Position numbers and translations under genes: made by a program. The notes beneath the pieces were generated by a model. That model did not search any database and was not told where the DNA came from. It was given only the letters and a program-made list of their open reading frames with translations. From Ciona intestinalis (Eukaryota > Chordata > Ascidiacea > Phlebobranchia > Cionidae), in assembly GCF_000224145.3 (NCBI RefSeq), contig NC_020173.2, positions 2,760,496 to 2,824,495 on the forward strand: DNA of 64,000 nucleotides, written 5' to 3'. Of this stretch, positions 1 through 31,100 are shown one piece after another. Each line of letters begins with the position of its first letter. Position 1 is the stretch's first letter.

Positions 1-2300
1 AATAATCCTTCAATAAAATACAAAGCACACATACAAACAAAAATGTCTTGTACTGTTGGTGGACAGTAATCTTGTATGTATGTAAACACAAGCCTTCCTA
101 ATCTTAATACATAGGTTTGGTCTGTCACGGCATTTTAACCAAAGAATGTATGAAGTGTTTAGGTTATATGGAGACATTTTTTTTCTTGAAATTGTGTTTT
201 TTAATATATTTTTCGATCTGTATAATCTACAGGTGTTGCATGACCTGTTATGCATACAATGTATTGAAGTGCCAAACTTTGAAAATTGTTTGCCATTACT
301 TTTATTAACTTCAGCAAACATTGACGTATTTACCTTCCTATAAAAGTGATTCATTTGACAATTTTTATGAACATGTTTTTCACCAACACTTACCTGAACC
401 AACCTTATAATTTATTACCGTGTATGCACTATACACATGACAGGGTATACTGGTAATTCCTGTTGATTCATTAGTCACATCAATTTTTACTTTGTGTGGA
501 CCTTTGCCTGAATATAATGTCAATGTAGTCCTAATGACTTTGATCAATTGATTTACTTCTTCACCATATAGGCTATTTTATGGATTAAGTAATAATCATT
601 AAGATATAAATTAAAAATAATTTATAATGGTATCATAAAACAGTCTTCATTCCCAAGTTAAAACACAGCATAATTTTTATTTAACCATTCGAATATGATA
701 ACTAAAACTTTACAATTTCAAAATAACAAGTAAGATTTGAAACCACAGACAATATAAATTGTGCTAACTAAGGAAAATATTTTTTTTGGTTTAAAAACTA
801 AGCCCATTACACCGTGAAGCTGTTTAATTGGTTCTATGTTCAGTTTTTTGAACCTATTCGGCCCAGTAAGTGTACGTGTCATTGCACATCCTCATATTAC
901 CTTCATCAGCTCGCAAACTTGGGTATGTGGCTGAAACCTCATCCGTTTGTTTAACATACAAACAGTGGGTGGTTTTTTTTAATCAACTTTTTACCACACT
1001 GTACAAGCCAATGAATTATAAGGGTGGAGGATGCAATCGTGATGGATAGCTTATAATTTACTCATCTACCTTAACCACTGAAGTATTTAACTGTTACCTG
1101 ATGAAGTGATGAGATTTATTGTTGTTAAAATAGGAAAATGTTTGTTAAATTTAATGTCATACTCAATATCAATTTTTTTTTTCTTATTTAAATTTGTGTA
1201 GCTTTACGTATCGCAGAAAAAGGATAAGTTTTGTAAAAATTGTAATTAGCCTATACAGTACGTCAGTACCCTATTTTTTTAACATGAATTATTGCGCGCG
1301 TGACATCAATTGTGTAACTCCCCCCTGCAGTCGCATTTGTCTTCAAAACTCGTACGCTAGATGTCGCTGTTGCGTCATAATATGTTTTACGAACGCGTGG
1401 TTTGCATCACAAAGGTGCCCCGTAATGTGATGTCAAATAGATAGCAAGAAATAGCCACGATCAATAAATCCACACCCGTCTACCACGGAACCGACGCATT
1501 CTGCTTTATTGTAAACTGATTTACTAAAAACGTATTTTTTTATTCCATTACTGTCTAGGTTTCGTTATATACGACACGTTTGTCCCTTTTGCAACTAAAT
1601 AATTTGTAGCAACGATATTACGTATAGCATGCTCTCATTTGCATGTCTGGTATAATAGCTATTAGTCAATCAGTGGTAATGCATTTTCGGTGGTGCATTG
1701 AATCAATCTGTCTAATAGGATAATGGAAATCAAAATAATAAATTGTATTAATACCACAACCAGCGTGTTGGCGTGCACCCAGTTGATATCCATTAGTTGA
1801 ATTAGATTGGGATCAACGCAGTCCAACAGTCACACTGTTGGACCTAGTTTACAGCTCAATGTTAAATCATACGAAGCCAAAAGTTCAAGTTTGTTTCACA
1901 GCCGTTGAGGCGATAAGCCTGGATAACAGTTTTCAACATTTTAAGAAGTCAAGTGTGGGTTGTTATGAAATTCAGCTTACTTACAAAACCAATGGAGTAT
2001 GGATATTGACCGCAAAAATAGTTAAGTTATAACGGCTATTGCTACACCAGGTCATTAGTTGCAGCCTTGCATTATTTCTTATGGTCGCACCACTGCGTCA
2101 GCTTTTTAGTTCGTTCTTTCCGTAAGAGGTCTTGAGTCGCCTTATTTGCCAAGAAAGTCGAAAGTGTAGCTTTAGCTTTAGGAATAATGTTTTGTTGTTT
2201 TCTTCCTACGTTACGGATTGTCGGGTTCTAGGAATGCTTATACAGCTGAGTGGCGTTCGTGTTTTCTACTGTGTGAGATAGGCGCCAACACAGTACTCGA
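1..2300. other. Upstream/intergenic DNA, no gene recognised
   Basis: No open frame here reads as a known family and base composition is AT-rich. One detail is a good minus-strand splice donor (CAG followed by GTAAGT) at about 389-396, which could be the edge of a UTR exon of a gene lying to the left. The stretch in front of it has stops in all frames on that strand, so it is not a coding exon that I can support. The right part leads into the probable AHCYL1 promoter. Confidence 0.5.
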
Positions 2301-2310
2301 TAGGACGCTG

Positions 2311-2319
2311 CTATAAATA
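2311..2319 (+). promoter_or_regulatory. TATA-like box upstream of AHCYL1 exon 1A
   Basis: CTATAAATA lies about 395 bases before the ATG of the first coding exon (2714). The DNA between contains no other strong start codon context and would be a 5' UTR of some 370 bases. An acceptor-like CAG ending at 2660 means the UTR could also be spliced. Assignment as the promoter is inference from position and motif only. Confidence 0.4.
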
Positions 2320-2713
2320 CACCAGCGGACCAGGAAACTCTGGTAAACCGACACCGTGCGTGCGTGTGAGCAGCAAGTTATGCAAATAACGGATCGGTTT
2401 AGGAGATAGAATTTTTATAGCGCTTTTCCCGCTTGCAGTACTGGTAATTTAAAATCAGGTTCTTCGGTTTAAATGCCTTTAAATAGATTGCTAAAGATGA
2501 CAGCAGTACAAGTAAAGGAAAGCATATTTCAAAAGGCGGAAGTTATAGGTTTAGTTTCAGACCGTTATCGAATGTGGGCAGTAGTGTAGATTGTTGTATA
2601 TAGAATTGTTACTGTATTGTTTTGTAAAGCCGGAGATTTTATGTGTGTGCTTTTATACAGGTATATATGTAGTCTTATGCAGTGTAGTAAGTTGTGTAGG
2701 TGTAGAAACTGAA

Positions 2714-21166
<18,453 letters not shown>

Positions 21167-22204
21167 ATACAATGCATGGCAAGCTGTTTATGTGTGGGAA
21201 CTAGGGCAGTTGTATTGAAGGAAGTCAATGTTAACAGTGGATAATATATAGCTATGTATGTCTCCCATATTAGATATGGTTAAAGTACATTAACTTTAGT
21301 TATAAAGTAATTTGGTCTTTTTATAACACTCGCTCTAGTCTTATATAACACTGACTATGGTACAGTTTCAATTAATTTACTTTACACGCGAAAATAAAAT
21401 AAGAATAAGTATTATAAAGACACAAACATGGCATTTATTTATTGTTTTACATAATACGAATTAAACCTGCAAATCTATATATATGTGATAATTATTTTAC
21501 ATACGTTATGAGTTTATAATACTACTGTTCTTTTTAATAAATATATCTTGTACTTTAGGTACTAGCAAAGTCCCATCATCAGCCACACTGGGTGCTACAC
21601 AGTGGCATCATACACAAAGCTTCTTTGATGAATCATGGATACATTATATATATATTGTCCTATAATTGTTTTATACTGCATACAATGCATGCAGATACGA
21701 AAAATAAAGCACGTTGTGCTGCATACTTGTGTAATAAACTTAAGTACGGTGAAATACAGGAATTTTATTATGTTTACAACAGTAGCACATTTAACAATAC
21801 TGCATAGCATATACAATATAACATAGAATATCTAAGTACATTTTTTTTAAAGTGCACCTGGCATAAAAATATATTTTCAGCATATTGCAATATAGTTAAG
21901 ATACAGAGTGCTTTTTTAAAAAAGTTTTATCAAGAGAACACATAGGTAGGATAGGTTACATAGGATTTTTTTGGCAAACTCTTTAGTTAATGTCAACAAT
22001 TGTTAGTTTCAGCCAAGCTAATACCAGGGTTTTGTTGACATTAGGATAGCTTATGAAGCTATGGCTTATATTTATAAATTTGAACTAAAACCTACCAAAA
22101 CATCGTTTCAGAAGCTTGATAAATATTTTAAGTTTAGTTTGCGTGAATTTTAACCAGGATTGTAATAAATTTGTTATCTGAATCCATATATGCCTAGATT
22201 ATAT
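21167..22204. other. Convergent 3' region between AHCYL1 and GDPGP1
   Basis: About 1 kb holding the 3' UTRs of two converging genes. AATAAA signals suited to AHCYL1 occur at about 21393 and 21704. The overlapping short open frames at 21592-21826 on both strands do not read as protein families. Nothing else is recognised. Confidence 0.5.
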
Positions 22205-24125
22205 TTAAAGGATTTGTTTAATTTTTTGAACCAAGTCATCAAACACCTTATTACTCACTGCATTTTTGGCGAGAATCTTAAATGCTGAATCATGGGTGAC
22301 ACTGCAGAATTCCTTTTCGTATTTCATCGGATATTGGCCTCCTATTTCCACGCATGCCACATCAAAGCTGTCGGAAGGTTCCAAATTTTGGGTTGATTTT
22401 CTCGGCACGATGACACAACGTGTACCAACGCTGCCTCGTGTGAGCATCATGTTGTATGGGGTTTCCCCTTCATGGAGAATGTTTACAAGTTTTTCAATAT
22501 CTGTAGCTACCTGAAAGTGAAATAACTGGAAATGTAGATTGGCAGTGAGCAAAAGTGCATATGAATACACCATGTTTGTGTGGTGTATAAGAAGATACCT
22601 ATGTTAAAACTAAGCAGTGAGCATTGAAATGTATGAATACACCATGTGTGTCTGGTGTATAAAATAATACCCATCTTATAATTGACAGTGAGCTTGATGT
22701 GTATGAATCATGAATACTACATGTACATCTGGTTTACATATACACTAGCCTTACCATATGTCCTCATTAAATAATATATGAGCTACCACTTACCACCACT
22801 CTGGCTTCTTTCTGCTTTGGAACATTAAACACAAATGCAGGCATGGGAGAGGAACCATCAATCAAATAACATGAACCAGCAACATGGTCAGATGTTGGTA
22901 TATTATCCAAAAATAGTTGGTGTTGTAGATACATGCCATGGAAATGCAGATGATTGATAGAAGCCCAAGCATGTAGACTGTTGAAACCAACACGAAAACC
23001 TGGGGTGGATAATTTAGCTGTTTGAAATGTTGAAAGCAATCTACACAAAAACACAAACCATAATATTCAAGTTAAAACCTCATTGTGTAGAAGTATTATA
23101 GACATGTTTAAAAAACTATATTGTGCTTTCTGCTATGAAGAATCTAACCAACATAAAAAAAACTGTTTAAGCAAAATTCAATGTGTTTTCCTAACAATTG
23201 CTATTACTGGATGATGAAAACATATTGACAGTAGAAGAATTCCAGGTGACTCTGCAAACAATTTAAACAAACAATAACCAAGTAATAAAAAAATAATAAA
23301 ACTTATTAAACACCTGGGTTTGAGCTCAGCTGAAGAAAATCAAAAGCCAGCAGCAAAGAAGCAGCTGTCAATCTTTGTGATTGACATTCGTCAAGTGCAG
23401 GAATTAGCAAAACATGCCCGTAATCTATCGGACTGATATTAACGACTACAACATTTCTTGAAGCTGTCTTTTGCAGTTCTGTAGCAGCGGAGTCATTAGG
23501 TGGCACCATAGTGAATAAAATTTCATCATCGCAAATTTTTGTGAAGTTGAATTGGTTTTGCGTGAAGTTTTCATTCATGGAGCTGAAAGTTTCACGTTTT
23601 CTTCGTTTAAAACTTCGCTGGGGGTTTAACTGAGCTACGCAATGCATTGGGTTGGATTTTGATGACGTAAGTGTTTTATATTTACAGTCGTCCAACTTGT
23701 ACTTGAAAATACCTGGGTAGAAAATGTCTATGTAAGGATTTATGTACTAAATTACCAGAAAATATAAACTTTCAAAAGGTTTTTAAGGACTTTTCGATAT
23801 TTAAACTAAGTTTTGACAGAAATGATTAGGTTTTCCCAAAAATGTTTATAAGGCATACAACACAATGGAAAAAAAACATTTTGAGATCAAAATTTTCACC
23901 GAGTAATAGCTATAATATTACATACGTATATTCACAAGACACACGCGGTCCTAACTTACCATTTTCTACGGCCTTATCCCATTTCGAAGTTAAAATTTCG
24001 TCAAATTTAGACTTTTTCTGATTTTTGCCCCAATTTGCACCAATCCATGACGGATCGGACTCCTTTAAGTCTTTAACAGAATAGTGAAATTCTAAAGACA
24101 TGCTATGGTTGCCGTTTACGTTCAT
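22205..24125 (-). CDS. GDPGP1: GDP-D-glucose phosphorylase 1
   Basis: Exons on the minus strand: 24125-23960, 23712-23314, 22999-22794 and 22510-22205, in phase, 358 residues (vertebrate proteins about 385). The enzyme, a distant HIT-superfamily member, phosphorolyses GDP-glucose to GDP and glucose 1-phosphate and is thought to repair mis-made sugar nucleotide in the cytosol. Family landmarks are FNFTKI near 100, VVVNISPIDYGHVLLIPA, PGFRVGFNSL and the catalytic-type triad NHLHFHG with histidines near 205, 207 and 209, then LTRG and the C-terminal VACVEIGGQYP. For exon 3 I chose the internal acceptor after CACCCCAG (23000), because the longer exon from 23040 would repeat the same segment (QTAKLSTPG beside QLSSNPG). 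The ATG at 24125 is the first in the open exon; MSLEF nine codons later is an alternative. Confidence 0.92.
22560..22745. repeat. TACACC/GGTGTA minisatellite in GDPGP1 intron 3
   Basis: About two and a half units with ACACCATGTGTGTCTGGTGTA-type dyads spaced about 75 bp, the same family as at 6930 and 59510. Confidence 0.65.
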
Positions 24126-25198
24126 ATTAAGCCTCTTAAAACTCCTAAAACCTAAACATAAACTTTTGTGTAATTTTTTTAAAACGTTGAAAAAAATTAC
24201 ATGTTGGTGCTTTCCCTGAGGTACAGATATCTTATTGTATATTTTTAAATTAAAACTATAAAATATGGGGGCTTAAATTTGATAACAACTTCTTTTGTCT
24301 TGACTTCTGCGCTTTGTTATTTGGTGAAAGATTTTAATTAACTGCATTTTATTTTAAGTTTTTTTATAGAGGTAATTCTAATTACGGCTAATTGTTATTC
24401 GTGAGCGACAGTTGATTTTTCTGTACTTGTAAATTGTACATATTTATTAGTACCCTTATCTCTGCCAATGCCTCCCCGTATACTAACTGACGAGATTTGA
24501 AACAAATTGGTTCGTTCCTGTGTCAACGATGAAGGTTCCATTTCCTGTATGACAACTAAATGTTCATGCAACACAACAAACTTAATATGTATGTATATAT
24601 ATATTGGCATATTAATATAGCTTCTACTTTAATCAATACTGAATAAAACTTTAAGCTTAAGCTATTTTACAAACATAAATTACTAATTATTTTAAAAAAG
24701 TATATTTATTACACCCTTAAAAATGTTAAAAATATTACCCGCTACGTTACGCATGACTTCATTTGGTCGTTGCGCGATATTGAAATGTCAATCAATCACC
24801 AAAGTTGACATTTCAGTAACTTTTAATAGGAAGTCTCAAATCCACAGATATTCAGGTAATTTGGGATAAATTGTGCAATTAGTAATGCGTGCACTATTTA
24901 GTGTATATAATAACGTTGAAAAATACATAGTTATCGCTACCATTAGCCTTTAATGATGTTTAAATTAACGAAATAGTTGACGGTTAAATGTAATTTTAAC
25001 GTTTATTCTTATAAAGCAATAGTGCAAACTTACAAGTGTAGGAATTTTATTAGCCTAAGGTATGTTCATGTTCCATTTTAAGATGTTATTGTAAATAAAT
25101 ATTTTGCCTTTTTTACAAATTTTAGAAAGTAGGTAATGGAATGCAATGTAACAACTCATTACTGGAATGTTACGAACAGTTAGAGTTGTTTTGTCACA
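24126..25198. promoter_or_regulatory. Divergent promoter region GDPGP1 / SFI1
   Basis: About 1.07 kb separates the two divergent start codons. A donor (TTCAG/GTAATT, 24855/24856) and an acceptor (TTTTAG at 25121-25125) would remove a 270-base intron from an SFI1 5' UTR. Alternatively the 25125 acceptor could receive a spliced leader. The upstream exon contains a short frame from ATG 24723, rich in basic and aliphatic residues, that stops three codons after the splice (GAA-AGT-AGG-TAA), so it is best seen as an upstream open frame. Confidence 0.45.
24781..24815. other. Perfect 11-bp inverted repeat (hairpin) near the SFI1 5' end
   Basis: TGAAATGTCAA at 24781-24791 is mirrored by TTGACATTTCA at 24805-24815 with a 13-base loop. 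It sits inside the probable untranslated first exon of SFI1. Role unknown. Confidence 0.5.
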
Positions 25199-28100
25199 AT
25201 GGCAGATAAAGAACCTGCTTCGAAAAAGCAAAACATTGAAATTTCGGGTCGAAAACTTGAAACGAAAAATAAGAAATGTTTAACCCCTTCAAGAATTCCA
25301 AGATCTGCCGTAAAAACTAACAATGCCCTCCCTACGCCAACGCCTCGTATATTGAAGAGTGGTTTACCACCAAATCAAACGTACAGCGTGAAAAAAGTAG
25401 CAAAGCGCAAGAAAATCCCACGCAGACCTGTTGATTATACCTGGAATAGGTAAGAATTTCTCTGCTGTTTATTATATTAATAGGTCTATTAGTTGTAAAC
25501 TATGTAAAATGATATTAGACCAAATCTGGATTAGGTCTATTCAGTACCATTATTTACTTGAGCTCTAGTTACTTATTGGTAGTGTAGTAATAAACTAGTT
25601 TTAAATCACACTGTTAAAATTGGCCTTATCTTTAATAATCAAACAATAACTTAATATATGATGTATTTAAATTATCTACCAATCAGGGGAGGCCGTTTAA
25701 AAGAGATTCGAATTCGAACACAAGCACGGAAGTTTCTTAACTTGTGGAAAAGAAAAACTTTCGGCCGTGTTACCCTTACAACTGCTGATGCGTTCTATAG
25801 AAAAAGTATACTGAAGCGTTGTTTTATATTTTGGCGTGAGGATTGGTGGGTCAACTGTGGTGAATGGAAGCTCATGGTCAGATCAGAGTTTTTTCACAGG
25901 TAAATAATGGGTTAGTTAGGTCTGAACTTTAAGTACATTTGTTTAAATAGTCGTACATTTTTTTTATTCTTACAGATACCAAACTTACAGCAAAGTATGG
26001 AAAGTGTGGAAGTTGTTTGTTCAACGTAAAAAAGAGAAGAAAGCAAAATTAAAAATCGCTTTTGACCATTTTAAAGAAACAACATGCAAGAAATATGTTC
26101 AATTTTGGAAGGTGGGGATATATTATTCAAATAAAAATTTACTTACATTTTCTGTTAAAGGTTCTGTTAAAATACTACAGACATAGTATTTTAAACCAGG
26201 CTCATAGTTGTCTATTCAAAAGCAACCATTGAAGTACCATATGTATAAATGTCACTCTAGTTGCACAGTTCTGTTAGGAGTCCAATTTTCTATCTATATT
26301 AAATGTAGTAGCCATTTTTCCACTAATGTCCACCATACCTCAGAAGTGGTTTTGTTTTGGGCCAAAAAGGGTTCATTCAAAAAATGTTTCAGTTTCGTTT
26401 AGATGTTAAATACTCTCACACTTTCTGTGCAGTAATATGTTTTCTATTTTTAGGTATACATCCAGCTCCGTCAAATGAAGACAAGGATGTACGAGACATC
26501 TTACTCCATCGCAAGAACAACCCGCATCCGGACTACTTGGATCACATGGTGTGAGATGGTGAGGTGGAAGAGAGAAGATGCAAGGAATAATGAGATCGCT
26601 TCGTGGAGGTTTAACTCAACTATTCAAGCGAAGGTAAGGTTTTGTAAAATGTTTGGAAAAGTTGTCTTGTCTGTATTAGGAATGGCTAACCATGGGCCAG
26701 AAAGCTGTAATCAAGTTTTAGTAGTTAATACAGCTTTTAACCTGCTTTTGTGATATGTATGTGTATGTAACTATACCAACAAACTGGGCCCATTGTATAC
26801 AGTATATAAAGTTATTAACTATACAGTAATTCAATACTTTAAATCAATGAAGTTTCCTGTGTTTTAGGCTATAAATGTAACTGCATTTTAGCAATGTTAC
26901 AAGGGATTTTAAAATATATATTAGGAAAAAATATTGTTTATGAAATCACAGTGCTGGAGATCTTGGAAGATTTACCACCAGCAACAAATTGAATCCAAAC
27001 AACAACAACATCTCGCTAGTTGTCATCTACGGACGAACTTATTACATCAATATTTCACCACATGGAGGCGATATATAACGCTTCGCCGACACAAGATATT
27101 AAAAAGTCAAAAAGCTCAAGATTTATTTGTTTATTCATTAAAAGGAAGGATATTGTTGCAATGGAGGATAAGGTTTGTTAATGTGTTGCATACGTGGTAA
27201 TATGTACAACCAGTACAAGGTTAAATTATTGTGTCATTGGTTCATATCTGCACTACTGGTCTGGCCACACTGGGTATTAATAGTACCTAATATTTATGAA
27301 GTTATTATATGGGTGTCTTTTTACACACAACGCAATTATTGTATATTTGTAAACATAATCTTCACTTTCAAGGTATAACAATGGTGAGTTCTTATACAAA
27401 AGACTACTAAAGAAACAGCTACACTTTATAATAGTCATACGCTTAATAGCCAACTTAAATTAATTATATCTTTTTAACTGCTAAAGTAATAAGTCAACTC
27501 TAGCCTAAATTCCAGAGGGGGCGGCTCTGGAATTTGTTGTGGGACCTGACCCATATAGATTACCTGCATATTTTTAATTTCTTTATTTCATTAATCTCAT
27601 GACATAACAGATATAAACAATCACTTGACCACCAAGCAAGAATGGAAAAATGTCATGAATTATCAATAAGAGCAACCAAACAAAGATATTTCAATTCCTG
27701 GCTTCAATATATTAATGATATTCATAACCAACACAGAAATCTTGCTATTGCCGATTTGTATAGGAAGAATAAACTAAAGGTAAAGGGATGTTTAAACACG
27801 GAAGTTTTTGCTGCTGGGTTGTTATACTTTTATATATACTTGTCAGTATTTAAGTTCTGTAGGTGTTTGGGCTTGTTTGTTATTCTGTTTCGTTTGTGAG
27901 TTTCTTATGTGATTAAGGATGGTTTCAAAGAATTTTACCCTTTTTTTTCTTCTTTATATTTAAAAATTAAAATACAATCTGTCCATAAAATTTTGCACAG
28001 TCAGTAGCATTCTGGTTTGATAACAAGTTAATTGTATTTCATAGAAATTTGTTTTTTCTTCGTTAATGTCGGCTGTCGAACGTCGTCATCACAAGGTGGA

Positions 28101-31100
28101 GCTGTTGTACGTCTCAGAAAGATTCAGAGAAACTTGGGTAAGACCTCGTGCTCCCTGTCGAGCTGTTTACTTGAATTTAAACTTACTTTATACAACACAT
28201 GTGAAAAGTAGTGCAACCAATTTTAGGTTATTGTTTTATTGACAGTTTTAAAAATACTGAAGTTTCAATGCTACTTAATTTGGGTGGTACAACCCATTTT
28301 GGGGTTTTTATTTATTTTTTTTATTTTTTTTTTTATATATATATATATATATATTTTTTTATTGAATTTTTTTTTTACTAATTTTTAAACTTGCTTACTT
28401 TTAACAATAAGTACATATATATAATATCAAAGCTAAAACAGCTGACCCGGGAATTTATTTTTCAAACAAATTCATATAAACAATGTCATCTTCTATTCTT
28501 CTTTACCAGATGCTTCGTTTAACTTGGATGACATGGAAGACAACGGCTGGAGGAAATTGAAGAAAAAGATTTATACGAGTTATCCCAGATTGCCCATCAA
28601 CATCACAGGTATCATCTGGTTTAGGCTGAAAACTTTTATGATCAGAAATACTTTTTTTTGTTTTTGAATAACAGGTAATATGTAAATTGGCTGTTTGGTA
28701 TGAAACTGTAGGGTTTATATACCATTGTTTTGTCTGCAATACGGCAAGACTTTAGGTGTTTGGCACAGAAACCTTATTGTATGGCAGAAAAAAACAGTGG
28801 TAGAACACAATAACACAATTAATACTAATAATAGTGGCAGAATAATTGTGTTTCATATAAACCTCTTAACTTGATCCAGAACAACACAGATGAAGAAATA
28901 TTTGCGGAAGTTGCAAGACAATGTTGTGAGAAGTAAAATAAAGAAGGCGAAAATAAGAAAGGCTGATGTTTTTTTCATAGTTAAGGTGAATTATTATATT
29001 TCAGTTATAATAAAAGTATATGGTAGCCTTAAAGCTGTATGGCTAATGCCAGCAAATCCTATGTTATGTAGACTGGTGTGTTGCATCTCAAAAATATTAC
29101 AGAACTTTTTTTAATGTGGTATGCAGTATAACTTGGTGCCTGTAACTTAATTGAAAATGGTCTCACATTAAATACTATGCCTATACTAAATCATAAATGA
29201 TTTAAGAACATTTTAAAACCAAATTTATCACTTTTGTATTTAATATGAATCATATTTTTTTACAGAAATTACCAAGATGTTTTAAAACTTGGAAAATATT
29301 TGTTAAAACTCTAAAAGAAAGAAATTCAATGAAACGCAATGCTTCCATGTTTCACAGGTTTGTTTGTTTATGCATTGCTACATCATAAGTGATTAATTGT
29401 TTATGATTATTACATCACAGAGAGGTTCTTGAGACAAAATATTTCTATATATGGTGGAACAAGTTTGAACAAACAAGAGAGCTGAGGACAATGGAGAGAA
29501 TGGTATGTTGTGTTTGTGTGGGTTTGAATGTTTGGTTTATAGGTTGTTGGGCCCGATAGTACTCCGAAGCAAAGTCGTGGTGTTACGGTTCAACTTTTAA
29601 AGGGAGAGGGGATTATATGTTTTAGCACGACAGTTTAAGTCTGAACTAGCTTTTACCTTGCTGTTAAGTGTCTACACAAGCAGAGCAAAGTGTTGCTTTG
29701 GCAAGGCATGTTACATTTGGAAAAGATATTTTGGCAAGTCATTCCAGGGTACTTTGAATTTAAGCCAAAGTTAGTTCATTGCATACGAAATTACAAGATT
29801 TTTCGTAAAAAAAATATTTTTAATCAAAAAGATATAGTTTACACCCAAGTTAAAATTATGATTTTTGTTCCAGGCCATGATGCAACACACTGAATCAACG
29901 TTACGCCATCATTTCCATATTTGGGCAACAAAAACACGGTCAATATTATCAGCCAATCACAGCGATGTATTGGCTCGTGTGCATTATCGTCATGCTCTAC
30001 TGCACACAGCGATGACATCATGGAAAAAGTTTTATAAGATGTCTATGGAGAGGTTGGTGAAGTGTTTAAAATAGTTGTTCATTTTTTAAACTGATTATTA
30101 ATATTTTTAAATAACCATTTTTTTTATTTGTAAAACTATTCAAAAAAATGAAGATTTTCTTCTTTATTTTTTTGGGAAACATTAACCTAATTTAACTTTC
30201 ATATTTTTTTATTCAGGCAGCGGAAGCAAGATTATGCTGAGTCATATCATCGCACGGGGACGCTTGCTGGTGCATGGTTGTCGTGGTTACGCTACGTTGA
30301 ACAGAAACGAGCAAAACGGAAACAAATTTCCGAAATTGAGTCGAAATATTCAAGAAAAGTTGTTGAGAAATGCTTCGAGGGTTGGAAGGTTTTTGTTCGG
30401 ATGGTAAGTTGGTGTTTGGGAGATAAATAAATGAGTGAGTAAATTTGTGTCTTTTGTGTCCACTTTCGGCGCCATTCTATGTATGTTTACGTTTTAGTCA
30501 CAATGTTCGATAATTTGCAAATTATAATTGTTGAAAAAATTTTAAAAAATCCAAAATTCTGCTGCACCAAGTGTCCAATTGTTCAAATTAATGCGGCACG
30601 GAAAGTGTTAAGTCTCAGCTTCCATCACAAATCTTAATGTATCGTGAATTATTGGTCCAACAAAAAATATTTATAGTTAATTTAATGGCGCAATGCTCAT
30701 GCAACAAAGAAACAGATACACTGTGGTGTTTTAGGTGGTAAATTAATTGGATGCATGTGCCATGTATAAATGGTATGTCTTTTGGGGTAATAGGCCAACT
30801 CTGCCATAACTACCTGGTTCCCCTACAAAACATACCCCAATGACAATGTATTATGGATTAAATAAAAATATACAAAGTTTTTTGTGTGGCATATTGGTTT
30901 ATTATGTGGATTTTCACAATATTAACCGTATGTTATGTTTTTTAGACCCGTCAGATCAACCTAAAGGCATCAGCGCAACTTGAAGCGAAACGAAACAAAA
31001 TTCTTCGTGAAACTTTCACAAAATGGAGGTTGGCAACTTTGGAAAATATTCAAAAGAAATCGTTCAACGAGAAAGCTAGGAATCACCGAAACAATCAATT

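Noticed and set aside
10-402. Minus-strand frame of 130 codons at the left edge
   Set aside because: Composition is like random AT-rich DNA (Cys/His/Asn rich), no domain or ATG context. The splice-donor-like site at its start argues that at best it is intron.
22999-23054. Longer version of GDPGP1 exon 3 beginning at 23040
   Set aside because: It would insert a segment duplicating the conserved PG junction; the internal acceptor gives the family length.
27370-27382. Possible 11-base micro-exon GTATAACAATG in SFI1 intron 5
   Set aside because: Inclusion would shift exon 6 out of frame.
28748-28860. Segment reading VWHRNLIVWQKK, resembling an SFI1 repeat, between exons 8 and 9
   Set aside because: Exon 8 and exon 9 join directly in phase; this stretch has no acceptor/donor pair that keeps the frame. 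It may be a decayed exon.
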